Source: Lachnospiraceae bacterium
GTDB taxonomy: Bacteria; Bacillota; Clostridia; Lachnospirales; Lachnospiraceae
NCBI GenBank assembly: GCA_900772675.1
Contig: CAAGRM010000261.1
Coordinates: 1-18,463, forward strand
DNA: 18,463 nt
Direction: 5' to 3'
The position numbers and the translations under genes are program-made. This document shows, in pieces, positions 13,351-18,463 of this stretch. Every line of letters begins with the position of its first letter. The stretch's first letter is position 1. The notes under the pieces were generated by a model, which saw only the letters and a list, made by a program, of their open reading frames with translations, had not been told where the DNA came from and did no database searches.

Positions 13351-14571
13351 TTATTCCAGATCGATTTTTTCTTTTAAGACAACACAGCCTGCCAGGTCGC
13401 CGATAACATTGACACAGGTCGCGCCCATATCACACAGCGTGTTGATACTGATGTAAACACCCATGACACCGGCCGGAAGGCCTGCCATTGTAGCAAGTGC
13501 CGCAAACGATGCGATCGCGCCTCCCGGGATACCCGGTGTTCCGACGGAAAGCAGCACGTTCGCAAGCAGAATGACCACCATCATGGAAACGCTGACGTTG
13601 ATGCCGCAGGCATTTGCGAAGAACATGATCATGAACGACATCAGGATCGATACCGCATCCATATTGACGGTAGCGCCGAGCGGAATTGCGATACTGCTGA
13701 TCTGATTGGAAACGCCAAGTTCTTCCTCGACGCAGCGCTTGCTGATCGGAATCGTTGCGGAGCTCGAACACGTTCCGAATGCGTTCAGGGCTGCCGGCAT
13801 AATCGCTTGAAAGAATTTCACCGGGCTCGTTTTTCCGAGAATTCTGACTGCCCCGCCGTAAACAACGATCGCAAAGCCGTAGAATGCAACGTACAGAATG
13901 ATCAGCTGTGTTGCCAGCGAAACGATGGTTTTTGTTCCGTTCGCCTCGACCACCGGCACGATGGTACAAAAGACTCCGATCGGTGTGAAGTACATCACCG
14001 TGCTGATGACCTTTAGGCAGACTTCATTCAGCGCATCGATCACGTTTAAGAGTGCCTTGCCCTTTTCCCCGACCGCAATCAGCGTAAAGCCGACCACAAC
14101 GGCGAAGACGAGTACCTGAAGCATATTTCCCTCCGCAAACGCCTTGACCGGGTTGGAAGGGATCAGATTTTTGATCGTGTCAAGAATACTGGTCATCTTG
14201 GTCGCCTGGATGTCGGAAGTCGCCATTTCAAAATGGACACCCTTTCCAAGGCGGATCAGCCTTGGAATGATAATACCGACCGCACTTGCAATCGCCGTGG
14301 TGCACAGGAAGAAAATCATCGCATAGCCTGTGATTTTACCTGTCGTTTTTGCATTTCCGATGCTGCAGATTCCCATGACGATCGAACAGAATACCATCGG
14401 AAAAATCATCATATTCAGGGCATTCATGTAGATGCCGCCGATCACGCCGGTCACTGTTAAAATCGGTGTAAAGCGGTCTGCCAGAAAAAGACCGGTTAAG
14501 ATACCGAGAAGCAGTCCGGTAAAAATCGCGCCCGTGATGTGCTTCTGATACCATGCATAAAACTTTTTCAT
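13351..14571 (-). CDS. Dicarboxylate/amino acid:cation symporter (DAACS family), atypical substrate site
   Basis: This 406-residue membrane protein has the glutamate-transporter fold: about eight helices plus two re-entrant hairpins. The first hairpin carries SSSATIP (269-275) and the second GTPGIPGG (344-351). Family members use a sodium or proton gradient to import acidic amino acids, C4-dicarboxylates or small neutral amino acids. The helix 7 motif, usually NMDGT, is NMDAV (303-307). In helix 8 the Arg that contacts the substrate side-chain carboxylate (Arg397 in GltPh) is Ala384 within DMGATCVN (381-388), while Asp381, Thr385, Asn388 and Asp392 are kept. This argues against glutamate or aspartate as substrate. 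AGGAG lies seven bases before the ATG. It follows the MATE gene on the same strand across 187 bases with two hairpins. Confidence 0.9.
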   Translation of the reverse strand: MKKFYAWYQKHITGAIFTGLLLGILTGLFLADRFTPILTVTGVIGGIYMNALNMMIFPMVFCSIVMGICSIGNAKTTGKITGYAMIFFLCTTAIASAVGIIIPRLIRLGKGVHFEMATSDIQATKMTSILDTIKNLIPSNPVKAFAEGNMLQVLVFAVVVGFTLIAVGEKGKALLNVIDALNEVCLKVISTVMYFTPIGVFCTIVPVVEANGTKTIVSLATQLIILYVAFYGFAIVVYGGAVRILGKTSPVKFFQAIMPAALNAFGTCSSSATIPISKRCVEEELGVSNQISSIAIPLGATVNMDAVSILMSFMIMFFANACGINVSVSMMVVILLANVLLSVGTPGIPGGAIASFAALATMAGLPAGVMGVYISINTLCDMGATCVNVIGDLAGCVVLKEKIDLE

Positions 14572-14624
14572 ATTTTCTCTCCTTTACCGTATTATGTGCA
14601 TCTGATTTTTTTTCGCACATGAAG

Positions 14625-14664
14625 GAAGAGGCAGGTGTGTTTCTCCCCTTCTACCTGCCTCTTC
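14625..14664 (-). other. Twelve-pair hairpin upstream of the symporter gene
   Basis: GAAGAGGCAGGT (14625-14636) and ACCTGCCTCTTC (14653-14664) pair perfectly around a 16-base loop, 53 bases upstream of the symporter ATG. In the minus direction the sequence after the stem is only weakly pyrimidine-rich, so it is a poor terminator. It is either a leader structure or a weak terminator after the MATE gene. Confidence 0.5.
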
Positions 14665-14688
14665 GCATATTGCCATCTTATCACAAAG

Positions 14689-14731
14689 CAGCGGATATTT
14701 CCACAAAAAAGTGGACTTATCCGCTGTTTTT
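14689..14731. terminator. Hairpin with T-tract downstream of the MATE gene
   Basis: CAGCGGATA (14689-14697) pairs with TATCCGCTG (14718-14726), and inside these TCCAC pairs with GTGGA around six A. The T-tract (14727-14731) follows only on the plus strand. Read as minus-strand RNA it is a strong stem preceded by A-rich sequence but followed by CTTTGTG, so it may end MATE transcripts less efficiently. Confidence 0.6.
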
Positions 14732-14758
14732 CAGGTTCTTTTGCTGTTTTTCCGTTTT

Positions 14759-16117
14759 TTATACTGTCTGCATCTGTGCATGGACTTTTCTGCGCACAAT
14801 CAGATAGCAAATAACCTGCATCACAATTGTGATAATCCACGATCCCGGATAGGAAATAAACAGCACATACAGGGAGCGGTGCTGTGGGAAAACACCAAAG
14901 ATCCACACGATTCGTGTTCCGACCGTGCCGATGACAGACAGAATCATCGGCACTGCCGAGCAGCCCATGCCGCGCAGAGCTCCCGGGAAAAGATCCATGA
15001 TGCCACAGAGGAAATACGGCACCGTCGTGATCGACAGAATTTCCATGCCGCACCGGATCACCTCCGGGTCCTCTGTGTAGATTTTCAGAATTTCCGTACC
15101 GAATGCATACGCACCGCAGCCCATGACCAGCGCAACGCCGGCAGAAAGGAGGATACAGTCGATCAGCACCTTATCCATCCGTTTGTATTTTCCGACACCG
15201 TAGTTCTGGCTCGTGAAGCTCATGCACGCCTGGGTGACGGAGTTAATCGAGGTGTATAAAAATCCCAGCACATTGTTCGCCGCCGTATAGCCCGCCATTG
15301 CAATCGAACCGAAGGAGTTGACGGACGACTGCAGCAGCACGTTCGAGAAGTTGATGACGGTACTCTGAATCCCCGCCGGTACGCCGACCTGGAAAATCGG
15401 AATGATATATGCTTTTTTCAGACACAGCTTTGAAAAGCGGAGCTGATAGCTTCCCTCGCTCCGGTAAAGGCACAAAAGCACCAGCACACACGAAATGGCC
15501 TGTGCGACCACGGTTGCAATCGCCACGCCTGCCACACCGAGGTTGAACACAATCACGAGGAACATGTTCAGGGCAGCGTTGATCAGACCGGATACAATCA
15601 GGAAATACAGCGGCCGCTTCGTATCACCGACCGCACGCAGAATCGCCGCTCCGTAGTTATACACCATGAAAAACGGCATTCCAAGAAAGTAAATCCTCAT
15701 ATAAAGAGCCGACTGGTCAATAACATCTGCAGGCGTATCCATCAGTTCCAGTGCACCCCGCGCACAGATCACACCGACAAACGCCATTGCAACACCACTG
15801 ATCAGCGCCAGCATAATCGAGGTATGTACGGTTTCCGACATTTCTTTATCACGCCCCGCCGCATAATACCGCGCCGCCAGTACATTCGCGCCCAGCGAAA
15901 TTCCCATAAACAGGTTGATGAACACGTTGATGAGCGCCGTTGTCGATCCGACTGCCGCAAGCGCCTGGCTTCCGCTGAACCGTCCGACTACAATAATATC
16001 AACCGCATTGAACATCAGCTGTAAAATTCCAGACACCATCAGCGGCAGCGAAAAGGAAATCAGCTTATCCATAATCGTGCCGTTGCACATGTCGATTTCA
16101 TATTTGTTCTTTTTCAA
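14759..16117 (-). CDS. MATE family multidrug/metabolite efflux transporter
   Basis: This 452-residue membrane protein is of the MatE type, with two six-helix halves. The first MatE domain starts around LPLMVSGILQLMFNAVDIIVVGRF and the second around PIFQVGVPAGIQSTVINFSN. The family exports cationic drugs or metabolites against sodium or proton entry. I chose a TTG start at 16115-16117 because AAGGAGG (16125-16131) lies seven bases upstream and the length then fits the family. The longer frame from ATG 16216 would add 33 residues unlike any MATE N-terminus and has no ribosome site. The first ATG inside is nine codons later without a ribosome site. The substrate is unknown. It is divergent from the RmlD-like gene. 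Confidence 0.92.
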   Translation of the reverse strand: MKKNKYEIDMCNGTIMDKLISFSLPLMVSGILQLMFNAVDIIVVGRFSGSQALAAVGSTTALINVFINLFMGISLGANVLAARYYAAGRDKEMSETVHTSIMLALISGVAMAFVGVICARGALELMDTPADVIDQSALYMRIYFLGMPFFMVYNYGAAILRAVGDTKRPLYFLIVSGLINAALNMFLVIVFNLGVAGVAIATVVAQAISCVLVLLCLYRSEGSYQLRFSKLCLKKAYIIPIFQVGVPAGIQSTVINFSNVLLQSSVNSFGSIAMAGYTAANNVLGFLYTSINSVTQACMSFTSQNYGVGKYKRMDKVLIDCILLSAGVALVMGCGAYAFGTEILKIYTEDPEVIRCGMEILSITTVPYFLCGIMDLFPGALRGMGCSAVPMILSVIGTVGTRIVWIFGVFPQHRSLYVLFISYPGSWIITIVMQVICYLIVRRKVHAQMQTV

Positions 16118-16124
16118 AAACACT

Positions 16125-16131
16125 CCTCCTT
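16125..16131 (-). promoter_or_regulatory. Ribosome binding site supporting a TTG start for the MATE gene
   Basis: AAGGAGG on the minus strand lies seven bases before TTG 16115-16117. It is among the best ribosome sites in the window, which makes the non-ATG start credible. Confidence 0.75.
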
Positions 16132-16222
16132 CTTTGTAGCAGATATACAGTCTTACATCGCAGACATATACAGAAATGATACCACTTTTTTCTTGTTCTG
16201 CACAGTGGCTTTCCATAATTTA

Positions 16223-16251
16223 TTGACTTCTGTAAAGTCCACAGGTAAAAT
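16223..16251 (+). promoter_or_regulatory. Sigma-A-type promoter of the reductase-symporter operon
   Basis: TTGACT (16223-16228) and TAAAAT (16246-16251) are separated by 17 bases, each box matching consensus at five of six positions. A small dyad, GACTT-CTGTA-AAGTC (16225-16239), overlaps the -35 box and could be an operator. Transcription would start near 16258. Confidence 0.68.
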
Positions 16252-16301
16252 AAATACAATTACAGTTTTTCTGTATATAAATCAAGGACAGGAGAAAACC
16301 T

Positions 16302-17147
16302 ATGAAAAAAATATGGATTACAGGTGCCGAAGGCCACATCGGTACTGCCCTTCTGGAACTGCTGGAGGGTGTGGAATATCAGCTTCTTCCGACGGATATT
16401 CACGAGGTTGATATTACCAAAATTGATGAAGTCACACAGTTTGTTTATGTCAACCGTCCCGACGTTATCATCAACTGCGCCGGTATGACCGACGTTGCCG
16501 AGTGTGAAAAAAACATCGACGAAGCCTATCGTGTCAATGCCATCGGTGTGCGCAACGTAGCGCTTGCCGCCAATGATATCGACGCAAAGGTTATTCAGAT
16601 CTCAACGGATGACGTTTTCGACAAGGAATCCCGCATCCCGTACAACGAGTTTGATACCGTGCATCCGCGTACGATCTACGGAAAATCAAAAGAGGCTGGA
16701 GAGAAAATCCTGACACAGCTTTTGAACCGCTTTGTCATCATCCGAAGCTCCTGGATTTACGGGATCGGCCGCGATTTTGTGGATGAAGTACTCCGCAATG
16801 CGGCAAAAGGCGGCACGATGGAGGTTCCAAACAACCAGTATGCGGCTCCGACCAGTGCTTTTGAGCTTGCGCGCGTGATCTGCCACTTTATCGACAGCGA
16901 GGAGTATGGTCTGTACCACGTTGTCTGCCCCGGAAGCTGCAGCCGCTATGAGTTTGCAAGAACCATCCTCGAGTATACCGGAAAAACCGGTGACCTTGAT
17001 CTCTACCCGGTTGTCGCACGCGATGATGTCCGCCCGACCTATTCTGTTCTGGACAACATGATGCTCCGCCTGACCGGTATTCCTGAGCCGCTCGACTGGA
17101 AAACGGCACTGAAAGAATATCTCGAAGAAACCGGAGGAATCGAATAA
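16302..17147 (+). CDS. RmlD-like NAD(P)-dependent sugar-nucleotide reductase
   Basis: This 281-residue extended short-chain dehydrogenase resembles dTDP-4-dehydrorhamnose reductase (RmlD). The Rossmann motif TGAEGHIG is at residues 7-14, the VDITK segment follows the short acidic N-terminal half, INCAGMTDV is near 57-65, and the catalytic pair Tyr126/Lys130 is in YGKSK. RSSWIYG (148-154) is also RmlD-like. The usual STDYVF is STDDVF here (101-106), so a Tyr near the active site is Asp. None of the other rhamnose genes (rmlA, rmlB, rmlC) is nearby, so the true substrate may not be dTDP-sugar. ATG 16302 is preceded by a GGAGA-type site. The stop overlaps the next gene's ATG by one base (TAATG). 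Confidence 0.85.
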   Translation: MKKIWITGAEGHIGTALLELLEGVEYQLLPTDIHEVDITKIDEVTQFVYVNRPDVIINCAGMTDVAECEKNIDEAYRVNAIGVRNVALAANDIDAKVIQISTDDVFDKESRIPYNEFDTVHPRTIYGKSKEAGEKILTQLLNRFVIIRSSWIYGIGRDFVDEVLRNAAKGGTMEVPNNQYAAPTSAFELARVICHFIDSEEYGLYHVVCPGSCSRYEFARTILEYTGKTGDLDLYPVVARDDVRPTYSVLDNMMLRLTGIPEPLDWKTALKEYLEETGGIE

Positions 17148-18445
17148 TGGTCCGAAACAGAAAAGAAACAACGGAAAAGTCAAAAAAGAAGCTCGGGCTT
17201 TCCACCCAGATTTTTATTGCCCTGCTGGCCGGTGCGCTGCTCGGCGTGGTGATTCACTATTGGATCCCGTCCAGCTATATCAAGGACACCGTCATCGTAG
17301 AAGGTGTGCTGTATGTCATCGGACAGGGCTTTATCCGCCTGATGCAGATGCTTGTCGTACCGCTTGTCTTCTGCTCCCTCGTCTGCGGAAGTATGTCCAT
17401 CGGAGACAGCAAAACCCTCGGAAAGGTCGGCGTAAAAACGATCGGCTTTTACCTTGTTACCACAGCACTTGCCGTCTGCATCGCACTTGGAACCGCCCTG
17501 CTCATTCACCCGGGGCTCGGACTTAACATGAGTGCGGTTCAGAAAGCCGACCTGTCCTCGACAGCAGCAGATTCCAGCGTCAGCCTGGTGGATACACTGC
17601 TCAACATCATCCCGAAGAACCCGATTGGTTCCATGGCAAACGGCGATATGCTTCCCATCATCGTATTCGCCCTGTTTGTCGGCGTAATGCTGGCAAAGCT
17701 CGGAAACCGCGCTTCGGTCGTTTCCAACTTTATCAGCCAGTTTAACGATGTCATGATGGAAATGACCATGACGGTCATGAAGGTGGCCCCGGTCGGCGTT
17801 TTCTGTCTGATTGCACGTACCTTTGCAACGGTCGGCTTTTCTGCGTTCGCACCGATGCTGAAATACATGGGAAATGTAACACTGGCGCTGGCACTGCAGT
17901 GCTTCGTCATTTATCAGGTTCTTCTGTTCGTATTCACACGGCTGAATCCGATTAAATTCGTGAAGAAATTCCTTCCGGTTATGGGATTTGCATTTTCCAC
18001 CGCAACCTCCAACGCAACAATCCCGATGTCGATTGATACCCTGAACAAAAAAATGGGTGTCTCGAAACAGATCTCTTCATTCACCATTCCGCTCGGCGCA
18101 ACCATCAACATGGATGGTACCTCCATTATGCAGGGTGTCGCTGTCATCTTCATCGCAGAGGCGTACGGTATTCATCTGACCCCGGCAAACCTCGCAACGG
18201 TTGTTGTTACCGCAACACTGGCTTCCATCGGTACCGCCGGTATCCCAAGCGTCGGCCTTGTCACCCTGGCTATGGTACTGAATTCCGTCGGACTGCCAAC
18301 GGAGGGTATCGCTCTTATCATGGGTATCGACCGTATTCTCGATATGCTGCGTACCGCCGTCAACATCACAGGCGATGCTGTCTGCACAACGATTGTCTGC
18401 CATCAGGAAAAAGCACTCAACCGCGAAGTGTTCAATCGCGATTAA
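17147..18445 (+). CDS. Dicarboxylate/amino acid:cation symporter (DAACS family), canonical substrate site
   Basis: This 432-residue membrane protein has the glutamate-transporter fold. The first hairpin is TSNATIP (287-293), helix 7 has the standard NMDGT (321-325), the second hairpin is GTAGIP (362-367), and helix 8 has DMLRTAVNITGD (399-410) with the carboxylate-reading Arg402. This predicts an acidic amino acid or C4-dicarboxylate as substrate, imported with sodium or protons. The basic N-terminus (about 15 residues) precedes the first helix. The ATG overlaps the stop of the RmlD-like gene, with GGAGG nine bases upstream inside that gene, so the two are translationally coupled. The stop is 18 bases from the window edge, so any terminator is not fully visible. 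Confidence 0.93.
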   Translation: MVRNRKETTEKSKKKLGLSTQIFIALLAGALLGVVIHYWIPSSYIKDTVIVEGVLYVIGQGFIRLMQMLVVPLVFCSLVCGSMSIGDSKTLGKVGVKTIGFYLVTTALAVCIALGTALLIHPGLGLNMSAVQKADLSSTAADSSVSLVDTLLNIIPKNPIGSMANGDMLPIIVFALFVGVMLAKLGNRASVVSNFISQFNDVMMEMTMTVMKVAPVGVFCLIARTFATVGFSAFAPMLKYMGNVTLALALQCFVIYQVLLFVFTRLNPIKFVKKFLPVMGFAFSTATSNATIPMSIDTLNKKMGVSKQISSFTIPLGATINMDGTSIMQGVAVIFIAEAYGIHLTPANLATVVVTATLASIGTAGIPSVGLVTLAMVLNSVGLPTEGIALIMGIDRILDMLRTAVNITGDAVCTTIVCHQEKALNREVFNRD

Positions 18446-18463
18446 CCGCAGCGAATCGCTTGC

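Noticed and set aside
16118..16216. Upstream ATG for the MATE protein
   Set aside because: The added 33 residues do not look like a MATE N-terminus, and there is no ribosome site there.
18430..18463. Terminator after the last symporter
   Set aside because: AGCG-AAT-CGCT near the edge could start a hairpin, but the window ends before a T-tract could be seen.

Overview
The window looks like a chromosomal segment of a Gram-positive anaerobe of the class Clostridia, most likely a Lachnospiraceae relative. The reasons are an intermediate base composition, strong AGGAGG-type ribosome binding sites, sigma-A promoters with 17-bp spacers, the order ispG followed by a PolC-type polymerase gene, an Opp lipoprotein with a Gram-positive style signal peptide, and a DEF/HD-GYP signalling protein of a kind common in that family. 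The genus call is inference. I see no rRNA, tRNA, CRISPR array, insertion sequence or phage gene. It reads as housekeeping and accessory metabolism rather than an island.

Layout. Positions 1-1182 (minus) hold the start of polC and the complete isoprenoid gene ispG. A back-to-back promoter pair (1244-1324) separates ispG from a rightward P-loop kinase-like gene (1374-1961). Positions 2066-8228 (minus) are a six-gene oligopeptide ABC transporter operon, oppA-oppB-oppC-oppD-oppF plus a coupled small membrane protein. It starts at a TTGACA promoter near 8428, has a stem-loop between oppA and oppB, and ends at a terminator (2001-2052) shared with the convergent kinase-like gene. Positions 8542-9333 (minus) encode a fused chorismate mutase-shikimate kinase with its own promoter and terminator. 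Positions 9506-11566 (minus) encode a GGDEF-receiver-HD-GYP protein for cyclic di-GMP signalling. It is divergent from a rightward Eis-like acetyltransferase (11965-13179). A long hairpin (13259-13312) separates that gene from a convergent dicarboxylate/amino acid:cation symporter (13351-14571, minus), which follows a MATE efflux gene (14759-16117, minus, TTG start). A divergent promoter then drives a RmlD-like reductase (16302-17147) that overlaps by one base a second symporter of the same family (17147-18445).

How the genes work together. The Opp operon imports peptides. The two symporters import small organic anions or amino acids, and they differ at the arginine that reads acidic side chains in this family. 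The fused enzyme feeds aromatic amino acid synthesis. The cyclic di-GMP protein could both make and break its messenger. No single new multi-gene system is evident. The most unusual items are the fused aromatic enzyme, the triple-domain cyclic di-GMP protein with a cysteine-bearing N-terminus, the symporter lacking the substrate arginine, and the reductase-symporter gene pair.
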